Part shown: positions 1 to 9,003 of the stretch, piece after piece
Numbering within the stretch: position 1 is the stretch's first letter
Layout: the number at the start of each line of letters is the position of its first letter
Origin: Oceanidesulfovibrio indonesiensis
GTDB taxonomy: Bacteria; Desulfobacterota; Desulfovibrionia; Desulfovibrionales; Desulfovibrionaceae
DNA: 64,000 nt
Direction: 5' to 3'
Assembly (NCBI RefSeq): GCF_007625075.1
Contig: NZ_QMIE01000008.1
Span: 1-64,000, forward strand
Position numbers and translations under genes: made by a program
Notes under the pieces: model-generated
What the model was told of the DNA's origin: nothing
The model's database searches: none
What the model saw: the letters and a program-made list of their open reading frames with translations, nothing else

Positions 1-89
1 CCCGTTCCCATTCCGAACACGGCAGTTAAGCCCTCCATCGCCAATGATACTGCGGAGGAGTCCGTGGGAAAGTAGGTCGCTGCCAGGGC
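1..89 (+). rRNA. rrf: 5S ribosomal RNA, 3' portion (partial)
   Basis: The window opens inside a 5S rRNA gene. The stretch with CCGAACACGG, GTTAAGCCC and the closing GTGGGAAAGTAGGTCGCTGCC matches the conserved 3' two thirds of bacterial 5S rRNA. The 5' part and the rest of the rRNA operon lie outside the window. The exact 3' end is judged by eye to within a few bases. Confidence 0.93.
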
Positions 90-101
90 ATCACTCTTCA
101 C

Positions 102-140
102 AAAAACCCCCGGGTCGATTCAATCGACCCGGGGGTTTTG
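102..140 (+). terminator. Rho-independent terminator of the rRNA operon
   Basis: A near-perfect GC-rich hairpin (arms CCCCCGGGTCGATT and AATCGACCCGGGGG around a minimal loop) is followed by TTTTG. It lies 13 bases after the 5S rRNA and is the expected rRNA operon terminator. Confidence 0.9.
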
Positions 141-195
141 TACGTTCTGAACTCGGCATGGCTGCTCAGAGCAAACCCGCGGCAGACAGTCAGGC

Positions 196-392
196 ATGCC
201 CTTTTCTTTCTGGCGGCAGAGGCTCCGGCTCATGCGGGGGCACGAGCTAATCGTCGAGGGAATGCAGGTGCAGGGGGCAGCATGGACCGTGGGATACGAG
301 AACGTCAGTTCGTTCATTGCCAAGTTAAAAAGGTGTTCGGTGCAACCCCAGCCGAGATGGGTAGAATACAACGTGATTTGAAGGAAGAGTGA
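196..392 (+). pseudogene. AraC-family regulator, C-terminal DNA-binding domain remnant (frameshifted)
   Basis: Read in the frame of position 196, this encodes WRQRLRLMRG, then a helix-turn-helix stretch ending AAWTVGYENVSSFIAK. The homology then moves to another frame as VKKVFGATPAEMGR, stopping at 390-392. Joined, these match the last 60-65 residues of AraC/XylS regulators (second HTH, GYxxxSxFxxxFKxxFGxTP). A single-base deletion near 326 explains the shift, because the family expects AKFKKVFG. No N-terminal effector domain is present upstream, only the rRNA terminator, so this is a decayed fragment. Recognition is by motif only. Confidence 0.72.
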
Positions 393-421
393 CATCTGCG
401 GAGAGCCATTCTTTCTGGTGC

Positions 422-463
422 AAAAAAAAATCCCCCGGCCCGCGTGAGCAGCGGACCGGGGGG
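422..463 (-). terminator. Terminator of the fdhAB operon
   Basis: On the minus strand a GC-rich stem (CCGGGGG paired with CCCCCGG plus two further pairs past one mismatch) is followed by nine T residues. It lies 33 bases after the fdhB stop codon and is a strong intrinsic terminator. Confidence 0.88.
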
Positions 464-495
464 CTGGCAAGAGCGTGTCGCTCTCAGGGTTCCTT

Positions 496-1221
496 CTAGC
501 GGAAGAGGACCTTGAAGGGGCGCGACACGTTGGCGAGCATAGTGCGTCGGCCGAGAGGACCGGGCACGTCGGCGCTCGCAACAGCGTAGTCATGGTAGAG
601 GGCGGGATCAGTCTCGAAGAGGACGAAGCACCGATGGAAATCGGGGTCCCCGATGACCGCTGCTGGTCTGGTCTTCTTGATCTCTGCGAGACGCTTCTCC
701 GCCAACTCCTTCATTTCATCGTAGTCGCCGAAGTTCATGGTGCCCGTCGGACAGGACTGCACGCAGGCGGGCTTGAGGCCGTTCTGCACGCGGTCCAGGC
801 ACATGTCGCACTTGGCAAGCCGGTTGGAGTCGGGATCCTTGCGCGGGATGTTGTACGGGCAGGCATAGATCGGCCCTTCGGGGTCGGAAAGCTCGGCAGT
901 CTTCTCAGTGAAGAGGACACAGCCGGTTTCTTCGTCCAGAAGGATGGCGCCTTCCACATCCATGTCCGCAACTTCCTTACAAGGTGGAACCACGCAATGC
1001 CGGCACTGGTCGGCAAAGAAAAGCCAGTGCAGCTTGTTGTCCACTTCCTTTTCGGAGAAGCGAACGAGCTTGTACGTGTGGTAGTTCAGATCCTGCGGGT
1101 TCTGGTGAGTGCCCACCTGCTTGGTCTCGGTCGCAGGATTGTTGTGCCATTCCTTGCACGCAACCTGGCATCCGCGGCAGGCTGTGCACTTCGATGTGTC
1201 TATGAAGAAGGCTTTCGACAT
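496..1221 (-). CDS. fdhB: Formate dehydrogenase, iron-sulfur (beta) subunit
   Basis: This is the 241-residue electron-transfer subunit of a periplasmic FdhAB formate dehydrogenase. It takes electrons from the catalytic subunit and passes them to a c-type cytochrome. Four ferredoxin-type cysteine clusters are visible: CTACRGCQVAC near residue 13, CRHCVVPPC near 73, CPYNIP with CDMC near 120-140, and CVQSCP near 154. This is the four-[4Fe-4S] pattern of the family. There is no signal peptide, as expected for a subunit exported with its Tat-carrying partner. It starts 10 bases after the fdhA stop and is followed by a strong terminator, so it ends the operon. There is no membrane gamma subunit, which fits the soluble Desulfovibrio type. 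Confidence 0.95.
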   Translation of the reverse strand: MSKAFFIDTSKCTACRGCQVACKEWHNNPATETKQVGTHQNPQDLNYHTYKLVRFSEKEVDNKLHWLFFADQCRHCVVPPCKEVADMDVEGAILLDEETGCVLFTEKTAELSDPEGPIYACPYNIPRKDPDSNRLAKCDMCLDRVQNGLKPACVQSCPTGTMNFGDYDEMKELAEKRLAEIKKTRPAAVIGDPDFHRCFVLFETDPALYHDYAVASADVPGPLGRRTMLANVSRPFKVLFR

Positions 1222-1231
1222 GGTTTACCCC

Positions 1232-4200
1232 CTAAGCCTTTTTGACGTTGACCATGAAGGCCTTGGTTTCCGGGATTCCGGTGTTGGGATCGCCGACAGA
1301 GGGCGTGAGGAGGTTTGCCGAATCGCCGCCTTCCTTGGGATGGACCCATCCATAGTGCCACGGAATGCCAACCTGGTGGATCGTCTGCCCCATGACCTGG
1401 TAGGGCTTGATCCGCTTGGTGACAATGGCGATGGCCCAGAGCTCGCCGCGCAGGCTTTCCACGATGCACTTGTCGCCGTTCGCAATGCCGCGCATCTCGG
1501 CGAGTTCCTCGCCCATCTCCACGAACATCTGCGGCTCGGTCTCCAGGAGCCACGGTGTCCAGCGGGTCATGACGCCGGACTGCCAGTGCTCCGTGACGCG
1601 ATACGTGGAGCAGACGAAGGGGTAGCGCGGGTCGCAGACGGCCTTGCGCTCCTCAGTGAACTCCAGCGCTGTGGGGTTGTGCAACTGCGGCGAGAACGGA
1701 TGCTCGTTGATGGGGCACTCGAGCGGCTCGTAGTACTCGGGGAAGGGACCGTCGTTCCGGCCGGGGCCGAAGACGTGGGCGAATCCCGAGGGTTTCATAA
1801 TGAAGGGATGCTTGGTGCCAGGGGCCCAGCCGCCGTCCGGCACGTCGCCGACCCACTTGTCGCCGGTCCATTCGATAACGGCCTTTTTCGGCGCCCAGGG
1901 CTTGCCGTTCGGGTCCACGGAGGCGCGGTTGTAGATGATCCGCCGGTTGACCGGCCAGCACCAGGACCAGTTCGGATACAGGCCGATATTGGCCTGCATG
2001 TCCGTTTGGGTCTTGTCGCGGCGGGCGGCCATGTTGCCGTTCTCGGTGTAGGAGTTGCAGTACAGCCAGTTGCCGGAGCAGGTGGAGCCGTCTGCCTGCA
2101 GGAAGGCGAAGGAGGGAACCAGCGTGCCCTTCTTGTACACCTTGCCGTCGATCTCCACGTCTTTGAGGAAGTAGCCGTTGATGAGCTTGGCCACTCCGTG
2201 AGGATCGAACTCGCCGTGGCTGTCTCCCCAGTGGGAGAGGTCCAGGTTAAGTACGGGATCCGGGAAAGCGCCGCCATCGTTCTTGTAGAGGTGTTGAATC
2301 TCCTTCATCAACTCCAGGATCATGTCGCCGTCAGCGCGGGTATCGCCCATCATGTCCGGACCGGCGTAGCGCCATTGCATCCAACGGCCGGAGTTGGTGA
2401 TGGAGCCCTCTTTCTCGATGGATACGGCGCAGGGCAGGAAGAAGACCTCAGTATCGATCTCCTTGGGATTCATACCCGGGCCTTTCCAGAAGGAGCCGGT
2501 TTCGTTGTCGAAGATGTTGACGTTCACCATCCACTTGAGCTTGGTGAAAGCATCACGGTTTTTCTGCGCATTGGCGCCACCGCAGGCCGGGTTCTGGCCC
2601 CAGGCGAAGAAGCCGGAGAAGTCGCCTTTGTTCATGGCCTCGAACAAATGCAGCCAGGTGTAGTCTTTGCCGTCATCAAGCTTGGGCAGATACGAGTAGG
2701 CGGTTTCGAGATCCTGGTTGGGCCACATGGCCTTGAGCAGGCTGGCGGAATATTTGGGGAAGTTTCCCCACCAGTTGGCGCTTTCCGGGTCGCTTGTGGT
2801 CGGGGTGTTCTTGGTGTTGTAGTCCGCGAAGGTGGCCAGGGAAGCTGCGGGCGTGCTGAGGTAGCCCGGCAGGATGTGGACCAGCAGACATTGGTCCGTG
2901 GACCCCTGCACGTTGGATTCGCCGCGCAGCGCATTGATGCCGCCGCCAGCCATGCCGGTGTTGCCCAGGAGCAACTGAACTATGGCCATGGCGCGGATGT
3001 TCTGCACGCCGACGGTGTGCTGGGTCTGGCCCATTGCGTACATGAATGTGCCGGACTTGTCTGGTTTGCCCGTGGCCGCATAGGCTTTGTAGATCTCTTC
3101 GAGCACCTTCTTGTCCGCGCCGGAGACCTGAGCGACGGTGTCGAGGTCATAGCGCGAGTAATGCTTTTTCATGTGCTGGAACACAGTGGCCGGATCCTTG
3201 AGCGAAGGATCCTGCTTGGGGACGCCGTTCTCGTCCAGCTGGAATGTCCAGGAGGACTTGTCGTATTTGCCGGTTTTGGGATCGTAGCCGGAGAAGATGC
3301 CGTCCTTGAAGGAGAAATCTTCCGAAAGCAGAAACGATGCGTTCGTATAGTTGGTGACGTAGTCCTTGAAGTACAGGTCGTTATCAAGGATGTACTTGAT
3401 CAATCCACCAAAAATCGCGATATCCGAGCCGGAGCGCATGGCGCCGTAGATGTCGCATTTCGTCGCTGTTCTCGTGAAGCGTGGGTCCATGTGGATCAGG
3501 GTTGCGCCCTGTTCCTTGGCTCTCAGCACCCACTTGAAGGAGATGGGGTGGTTTTCGGCAGGGTTGCTGCCAATCATGAAAATGCAATCACTGTTCTTGA
3601 TGTCGATCCAGTGATTGGTCATCGCGCCGCGTCCGAACGACTCTGCCAGAGCCGCAACAGTAGCGCTGTGTCAAATACGCGCCTGGTGCTCTATGTACAC
3701 CAGGCCAAGGGATCGGAGGAATGACTGGTAGACCCAGCACTCCTCGTTGTCGAGAGCAGCGGAGCCGACGGATGCGATACCGTTGGTGCGGTTGACGATC
3801 TGTCCCTTGTCATTTTTGAGGGCAAAGGATTCGTCGCGGGACTTTTTCACCCGCTTGGCGATTTCCTTGAGCATCCAGTCCCAGGACTTTTCTTCCCACT
3901 TGTCCGACTTGGGCGCGCGGTACAGGGGTTTGAGGATGCGGCTCTCGTTTTCGGCAAGCTGGTAGATGGACGCGCCCTTGGCGCACAGCGAGCCCTCGTT
4001 GACCGGGTGGTCGGGGTCGCCTTCTACGTTGATCGCGCGTTTGGTCTTCGTGTCCGTGTGGACGATAAGACCGCAGCCGACCGAGCAATAACAGCAGACT
4101 GACGTGGTTTCCTTCGCTTCGCGGGTCTTGAGCGCCAGCTTCTGCGCCCGCGCCGTAGTGGGCGTGAGGCTGAAGCCCAGCCCCCCGAATGCTCCTGCGG

Positions 4201-4249
4201 CCGCAGTGGCTGCCGAGAGCTGGAGGAACTTCCTGCGGTTGAATTCCAT
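1232..4249 (-). CDS. fdhA: Formate dehydrogenase, catalytic (alpha) subunit, selenocysteine-containing
   Basis: The 1005-residue Mo/W-bis-PGD formate dehydrogenase oxidises formate to CO2 in the periplasm. It begins with a Tat signal (NRRKFLQLSAA, residues 4-14). The first [4Fe-4S] cluster is bound by Cys52, Cys55, Cys59 and Cys89. An in-frame TGA at 3671-3673 falls in the context IEHQARI-TGA-HSATVAALAE, exactly where the family has catalytic selenocysteine or cysteine, so it is read as Sec193; the His after it is the conserved active-site His. The frame is otherwise open to the stop at 1232. I chose ATG 4249 because GGAGG lies just upstream and the Tat motif follows at once; a longer reading from 4327 has no such support. 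A plain gene caller would split this gene in two at the TGA. Confidence 0.95.
3640..3673 (-). promoter_or_regulatory. SECIS element and selenocysteine UGA codon of fdhA
   Basis: The UGA is 3671-3673. In the mRNA just after it, ACU (3661-3659) pairs with AGU (3642-3640), then a small GU/G internal loop, then UGC (3656-3654) pairs with GCA (3646-3644), closing the loop GGCUCUG. The apical loop starts 18 bases after the UGA, as in the E. coli fdhF SECIS bound by SelB, and GUUGC-GG(C/U)CU is nearly the same sequence. The pairing was drawn by hand and not energy-scored. Confidence 0.75.
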
Positions 4250-4283
4250 ATGTAGCCTCCGAAGTTGAGTGAGTGTGACGATC

Positions 4284-4490
4284 CTAGCCCGCCCGGATTT
4301 CCCGCGAGAGCGCGACCATGAGCGCATATCCCCATGACATGGACTCCTCGCCCCGAGGCTCTGGAATCCATACGGTGCTTCCCGGCGCCGCCCGAACGCA
4401 CGTCAGCGACATGGCCCTGGCAACAGCGGGGCTCATGTCGAATCCGAGTCCGAAAAACGGGGCGGAGGGTTGGTTGGTGTATGCGTTCAT
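4284..4490 (-). CDS. Possible small protein upstream of fdhA (hypothetical, 68 aa)
   Basis: An open frame starts MNAYTNQPSAPFFGLGFD and ends ALSREIRAG, 34 bases before the fdhA start and on the same strand. Most third codon positions are G or C, as in neighbouring real genes, and GTGGAG lies about 12 bases before the ATG. I recognise no domain, signal peptide or membrane segment. The remainder of 4250-4596 shows nothing else. It could be a leader ORF of the fdhAB transcript or chance; support is composition and position only. Confidence 0.3.
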   Translation of the reverse strand: MNAYTNQPSAPFFGLGFDMSPAVARAMSLTCVRAAPGSTVWIPEPRGEESMSWGYALMVALSREIRAG

Positions 4491-4596
4491 GGGTTCATGC
4501 TCCACGAATGATTCCGGCGGGCGCGAGCCCGGGAATAAGTTCGTGTAAGCATAATTCCCAAATGCGCGAAATGCCGCAAAGCAAGCGGCGGCGCAC

Positions 4597-5463
4597 TCAC
4601 CCAAGGTCAGGCACAAAGGTGCACAGCAGGCGGGATATTTCTTCGAAGATGTCGGCGTTCCGGTGGTTGTAACGGAATTCCAGTTCCTTGAGGTACAGAG
4701 GGAAGCGTTCCGGCGCAATGCCGCGATAGCGGCGCAGCCGCTCCTTGGCGAATCGCCAGAACTGCTGGGTCGTGTCCACGGCGAGCCCCTTGTCCTTGTG
4801 GGCCACCGGGTTGCCCTGCCAGTCTCTCCATATCTCCTGGGGTCCGCTCACCAGCAGGGAAAGATAGGGGGAAAAACGGTCAGTGTAGACCACGGAGCCG
4901 AGTGCGGCCGTGCGCAGCCGGAAGTTGCGTTTGAAATGGATGAGCGACTCCACGTTGAGGTCGGGCAGAATGTCCAGAAAGGCTAGGCCGCCTTGCTCCA
5001 CCAGACCGAATATTGGCGGCCAACAGGAATCGTCATGCGCCGCATCCGCGGGCGCGTGGGATTTGAGCACGTCCCGTCCAAGTCCGGCCTCGTACAGCTG
5101 GTGCGCGTCCAGCGCCTGCGCCGCGATGGCCAGGCGGATGGTGTTCAACGCCTTGGCCACGGTGTTGGGCGCCAGGCAGGTCTGCTGGGCAATGGTGGAT
5201 TGCGGGACCTCCAGCTCGAAGAGCTTGATGACCCGTAGCCAGTCCTGTGGCGAGAGGTTGCCGATGTTCAGGAAACGACGGCTGAAATCGTGGAAGGTGT
5301 ATTTACAGCGGGCGCAGCGGCGACGACCTGAAGAGAGAGGGTACAGCTTGCGGTGGCGACAGCGAGGACAAAAGCGTTGATGGTTTTTCCAGCAAAAACC
5401 CAACAGGTATTTCCTGGCGGAGTTTTCATTGCGAATCAGGTTTTCATAGGAAATGAGGTCCAT
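4597..5463 (-). CDS. IS1595/ISXO2-like transposase, orphan and possibly inactive
   Basis: A 288-residue protein starts with a zinc ribbon (CPRC near residue 32, CARC about 17 residues later), as in IS1595-family transposases. The following part resembles the ISXO2 transposase domain: IFGLVEQGG, then VVYTDRFSPY with the second Asp, and near the end TQQFWRFAKERLRRYRG, matching the family's final block. The first acidic pair, usually DExYxGG, is not evident; the region reads PADAAHDDSCWPPIFG. I see no terminal inverted repeats or target duplication at 4560-4600 or 5464-5530. It sits inside the formate dehydrogenase locus on the same strand, between moaA and fdhA. It could be a decayed insertion or a domesticated gene. 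Confidence 0.75.
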   Translation of the reverse strand: MDLISYENLIRNENSARKYLLGFCWKNHQRFCPRCRHRKLYPLSSGRRRCARCKYTFHDFSRRFLNIGNLSPQDWLRVIKLFELEVPQSTIAQQTCLAPNTVAKALNTIRLAIAAQALDAHQLYEAGLGRDVLKSHAPADAAHDDSCWPPIFGLVEQGGLAFLDILPDLNVESLIHFKRNFRLRTAALGSVVYTDRFSPYLSLLVSGPQEIWRDWQGNPVAHKDKGLAVDTTQQFWRFAKERLRRYRGIAPERFPLYLKELEFRYNHRNADIFEEISRLLCTFVPDLG

Positions 5464-5532
5464 GGCTCTGCCGCTCGGGGAGTGACAGAATAAGTATTTG
5501 AGATTTTTTGTTGTGTCAACGCTGTCATAGAC

Positions 5533-6612
5533 TCAGCCGCCAATGGACGACATGCGCTTATTGCACACGGCGTTACGTTCCCTGGTGAGTTGTTTCAAAA
5601 GTTCATAGCCCAGCGGCTTGATAGCGCCGCACTGGGTGATGATCTTCTTCACCGATTCGCGGCCGAGTTTAGGGTGCCGGAGCGCGGGCCGCAGTTTGTA
5701 CTCGCGGTCCGAGAACAGGCAGGTGCGCAACCGGCCGTCCGAAGATATTCGCAGTCGGTTGCAGGCGTCGCAGAAGTGGTTGGTGAGCGGCGAGATGACG
5801 CCGATGGCGCCGAGACCGCCCGCAATGCGGAACATGCGCGCCGGCCCGCTCGTGTAGGATGTGGCTTCCCGGCCTTCCCGCTCTCCGGCGTCCACGTCCG
5901 TGTCACCGTTTTGGGGCGGCCCGGGCATGGGGATGAGGTCGGCATGCTTGCGCGCCTCGGCGAGCACGTCGTCCGACGACCAGAAGCGCTCCCTCTCCCA
6001 GGTGGTGCCGCCACCCACGGGCATGAACTCGATGAAACGCACGTGGATGGGCCGCTTGCGCGCAAGCTCAATGAAGGCGGGCAGGTCGGTCTCGTTCACC
6101 CCGCGCATGGCCACGGCGTTGATCTTCACGGGAATGCCGGCGTTCATGCATGCCTCGATGCCGCCCCATACGGCGCAGAAGGCATCCAGGCCCGTGACTT
6201 CCGCAAACCGCTTGGGGTCGAGCGAGTCCAGGGAGATGTTCACCGCCTTGAGTCCCAGGTCCTTGAGTCGCGGCGCCACCGGGGCGAGCAATACGCCGTT
6301 GGTGGTAAGCCGGAAGTCCATGCGGGGATGCCGGGCCACGGCGGTTTCCAGAAAATCCATGAAGTCGCGGCGCACCAGGGGTTCGCCGCCGGTCAGCCTG
6401 ACCTTGCGCACGCCCAGCTCTTCCGCAATGGCGATGAGCTCAAGCAGATCCTCGTACCGCAGGATTTCCTCGTGCGGCATGAAGGGGGTGTCCTTGCCGG
6501 CGCGGCAGTAGAAGCAGCGCAGGTTACAGCGGTCGGTTACCGAAAGGCGGATATAGTTGACAGTCCGGCCGTGTAGGTCGGTGAGCGGGCGGGGTGGGGT
6601 GGATCGGGTCAT
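5533..6612 (-). CDS. moaA: GTP 3',8-cyclase, molybdenum cofactor biosynthesis
   Basis: MoaA is a radical-SAM enzyme that converts GTP to 3',8-cyclo-GTP, the first step to molybdopterin. At 359 residues it is slightly longer than typical. The SAM cluster is Cys29, Cys33 and Cys36 in CNLRCFYC; LTGGEPL follows; the C-terminal cluster is CDACNR with a third Cys in LRTCLFS; and the protein ends in the GG dipeptide needed for activity. About 20 extra residues rich in D, E and G lie before the second cluster. The ATG at 6612 overlaps the mobA stop (ATGA), which sets this start rather than the longer open frame reaching 6888. It supplies cofactor for the nearby formate dehydrogenase and the AOR downstream. 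Confidence 0.95.
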   Translation of the reverse strand: MTRSTPPRPLTDLHGRTVNYIRLSVTDRCNLRCFYCRAGKDTPFMPHEEILRYEDLLELIAIAEELGVRKVRLTGGEPLVRRDFMDFLETAVARHPRMDFRLTTNGVLLAPVAPRLKDLGLKAVNISLDSLDPKRFAEVTGLDAFCAVWGGIEACMNAGIPVKINAVAMRGVNETDLPAFIELARKRPIHVRFIEFMPVGGGTTWERERFWSSDDVLAEARKHADLIPMPGPPQNGDTDVDAGEREGREATSYTSGPARMFRIAGGLGAIGVISPLTNHFCDACNRLRISSDGRLRTCLFSDREYKLRPALRHPKLGRESVKKIITQCGAIKPLGYELLKQLTRERNAVCNKRMSSIGG

Positions 6613-7253
6613 GTCTCGTTTTCGTGGACCAGGCCGAGCTGGCGGAGCATGGCCAGGTCCGCGGGGTAGTTGACGTTGAAGAAAACCTCGGCATGGTTCT
6701 GGGAATATGGGATGTGGCAGCGCAGCTTTTCCGGGATGGCCGAGGATATCTTGCAGCGCCCAGCCTCCAGTGCCATGGCCAGCAACGGCTCGGCCGTGGG
6801 TTCGTAGATGGCCACGAGGGATTCGATAAATCCTGTCTCCTGTTGCAGATAAGTCGTCATCACATGCTCGGACGATCTGTTTCGCCACGCGGTCACGAGC
6901 GTTTCCAGAGTGGCCTGGTCAAGCAGGGGCAGGTCGCAGGCCACGGCCAGGACCGGCCCCTGGGCTTTGCGCAGGCAGGTGAGGATGCCGGCGAGCGGTC
7001 CCTTGCCCACGATTTCGTCGGGCACCCATTCCAGATGCAGCGGAGCGCCGAGCCCCACGGTTTGGGGATCGCGGCCGGATATCCAGACACGATCGCACAC
7101 AGTTTGCAGAAGGTCCACCATGCGTTCGAGCATGCAGCGGCCGGATACGGGCAGAACGACCTTGTCCCGGCCGAGGCGGCGGCTGCGGCCGCCTGCAAGC
7201 ACCAGGCCGGTGAGTCCCGGAAACGCAGCGGACATGCTCGAAGCGGTAGTCAT
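6609..7253 (-). CDS. mobA: Molybdenum cofactor guanylyltransferase
   Basis: A 214-residue nucleotidyltransferase that attaches GMP to molybdopterin to form the guanine dinucleotide cofactor used by FdhA. The N-terminal nucleotide-binding signature GLVLAGGRSRRLGRDK and the later AVACDLPLL, with its metal-binding Asp, are typical of MobA. The start (ATG 7253) overlaps the fdhD stop as ATGA and the stop overlaps moaA as ATGA, so translation is probably coupled through fdhD-mobA-moaA. The open frame reaching back to 7619 runs through fdhD and is rejected. No mobB is present in the window. Confidence 0.9.
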   Translation of the reverse strand: MTTASSMSAAFPGLTGLVLAGGRSRRLGRDKVVLPVSGRCMLERMVDLLQTVCDRVWISGRDPQTVGLGAPLHLEWVPDEIVGKGPLAGILTCLRKAQGPVLAVACDLPLLDQATLETLVTAWRNRSSEHVMTTYLQQETGFIESLVAIYEPTAEPLLAMALEAGRCKISSAIPEKLRCHIPYSQNHAEVFFNVNYPADLAMLRQLGLVHENET

Positions 7254-8014
7254 GGCATTCCTTGCTCGAAGCGATTGTTGGGATCGGTGAACACGGTCAC
7301 CCGGTTTTCGCGGGCGAAACCGGCAAGCGAGAAAGGCGCAGCGTTTGCCGTGGCGATGGCCGCCTCGGTTACGGCGGAGCGGCTCACCACGCAACCAAAA
7401 CCGGCGTTGGCGATTTTGGCGGCCAGTGAGCCGGTTACCCGGGCCGACACGAAAAGGACGAGAGCCTTGCGCGCCGCCGCGTCCACGCCGTTTTGCACGC
7501 ACCAGCCGCCCAGACGGTCGATGCAGTTGTGGCGGCCGATGTCCTCCTCGATGTCGAGGAATGTTTCGGTAGGAATATCGTACAGGCCGGCGCGATGGAA
7601 GCAGCCGGTCCAATTCCAACGCCCCTCGCCGCCCATGAACTCCTGCATTCGATTGACCATTTCGTCGCCACTAAGGTGCCGAACCGTGATGGGGTCATTT
7701 ATTGGGGAATCCGGTCCGGCAGCAGGCGCGAGCACGAATCGATGCTCGCCCTCTTCCTCGAACACGGGGAGTTCACCCGGCAAACAACGTTCCAGGAAGG
7801 CGTGACCCAGAGCCAGGCGGGAAAGGTCCCGCGGGTAGGCCCACAGCGTGCGGACCGGAGCACCGGGCCAGAGCACCTCGATCTGGACCTCGGGGCTGGT
7901 GAGGTCCTCTATGGTCCGCCAGCCGCCGGCCTTGAACTGGTTGTAGGTATTGGTCTGCAGACCGCGCGGAGCGTCCTGCGACTGCTGTTGAGCGGAGTAC
8001 GGCGTGTTCGGCAT
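7250..8014 (-). CDS. fdhD: Formate dehydrogenase accessory sulfurtransferase
   Basis: FdhD carries sulfur from the IscS cysteine desulfurase to the bis-PGD cofactor of formate dehydrogenase and is needed for its activity. The 254-residue protein shows family motifs: TGCFHRAGL near residue 136, EDIGRHNCIDRLGG near 157, VSARVTGSLAAKIANAG near 190 and a C-terminal LAGFARENRVTVF. The single Cys in TGCFHR sits where related proteins have a glycine or a cysteine pair, so the transfer Cys may differ from E. coli. Its ATG follows the fdhE stop directly (TGAATG), and it overlaps mobA downstream. Confidence 0.92.
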   Translation of the reverse strand: MPNTPYSAQQQSQDAPRGLQTNTYNQFKAGGWRTIEDLTSPEVQIEVLWPGAPVRTLWAYPRDLSRLALGHAFLERCLPGELPVFEEEGEHRFVLAPAAGPDSPINDPITVRHLSGDEMVNRMQEFMGGEGRWNWTGCFHRAGLYDIPTETFLDIEEDIGRHNCIDRLGGWCVQNGVDAAARKALVLFVSARVTGSLAAKIANAGFGCVVSRSAVTEAAIATANAAPFSLAGFARENRVTVFTDPNNRFEQGMP

Positions 8015-8896
8015 TCAGAACCCCCAGCCGGAAAAGGTTGCGCGGCGCCACTGGTCTTTGGCGGCGAGTATGTCCAGGGCCAGCGAATCCAGATCATCCA
8101 GCAGCGGCAGGGATCGCCTGTCGAGTTGCCGGAAATCGAGCGTCTTGAGGTAGGTCTTGCAGGAGTGGCAGAGGTCCAGCCGGAATCCCGGCTCCTCCTC
8201 GGCGGTGATGAAGGTCAGCTTGTCCTGGGCGGTCTCCCCGCAGAACAGACAGGCAAGCCGCGGCACGCGATAATCGGAACGGCAGAAGGAGCAGATGCAG
8301 TGTTTGTGTCCTTCACGATCGCGCAGTTCCGCAATCAGGGGCAGACTCCCGCACACAGGGCAGTGTCCGTGCATCCAGGTGCGGGTGGTGTCCAGTTCCT
8401 TGGAGAGTATCTCGCCGAGGGCCACGGCGCTGGGGGTGGCGGCTGCCTGGGCCAGAAAGGACAAGGTCCGCGGCGCTTCCCCAAGCTCCGGCTCCCACTT
8501 GGAGAAGAAGTCGATGTCCTGGGCAACATACGCTTCGATGGCGTCCAGCGGTGCGAGCCGTTCAGCTTCGATGGCTTCGCGGATGGTTTGGGCTGCGTTG
8601 CTCAGGGGGGGCTCGGCGTTGCACGCAAGTTCGAGCAGGTCGTTGAACAGCGCAGCGGCCCCTGCGGTGTCCAGCCGGAACATCTCGCGCGGAAGGATGG
8701 GGGCGCCCTGGTTGCGGCGAACCGGTTCGGCCAGCTCTTTCAGGTCTGGTTCAGGCTGATGCAGTTGTTCTCGGGCGTCCAGCTGCATGGCGGCAACCTG
8801 CTCGAGGATGTCAAGCAACTGCGCCGGAACGTGCTCTTTCTTGCGGAGCGCCTTGAATTTCTCGGTGGTGAGTCGTCGTTCCTTCTCGATATCCAT
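8015..8896 (-). CDS. fdhE: Formate dehydrogenase accessory protein FdhE
   Basis: FdhE is a cytoplasmic rubredoxin-like factor that checks or loads the formate dehydrogenase catalytic subunit before Tat export. Four CxxC pairs stand in the C-terminal half: CPVC, CSFC, CLFC and CHSC, matching the family's iron-binding sites. The helical N-terminal half has no motif I recognise. I chose ATG 8896 (MDIEKERR, 293 residues) because AGGAA lies 7 bases upstream; ATG 8923 or 8941 would add 9 or 15 residues with weaker ribosome sites. It appears to be the first gene of fdhE-fdhD-mobA-moaA. Confidence 0.92.
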   Translation of the reverse strand: MDIEKERRLTTEKFKALRKKEHVPAQLLDILEQVAAMQLDAREQLHQPEPDLKELAEPVRRNQGAPILPREMFRLDTAGAAALFNDLLELACNAEPPLSNAAQTIREAIEAERLAPLDAIEAYVAQDIDFFSKWEPELGEAPRTLSFLAQAAATPSAVALGEILSKELDTTRTWMHGHCPVCGSLPLIAELRDREGHKHCICSFCRSDYRVPRLACLFCGETAQDKLTFITAEEEPGFRLDLCHSCKTYLKTLDFRQLDRRSLPLLDDLDSLALDILAAKDQWRRATFSGWGF

Positions 8897-9003
8897 CAGG
8901 GTTCCTGTAGTTTTGGCCTCCATCCGTCGCGAGACAGCCATGTACCTGCATGTGCGAAAAGCGCTCCGGCGGAAGGGCGGTTTATTTGTTGCAATTGCAT
9001 ATA

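Noticed and set aside
1109-3724. 871-codon plus-strand open frame opposite fdhA
   Set aside because: It is antisense to a clear formate dehydrogenase gene; high GC content leaves long open frames on the opposite strand.
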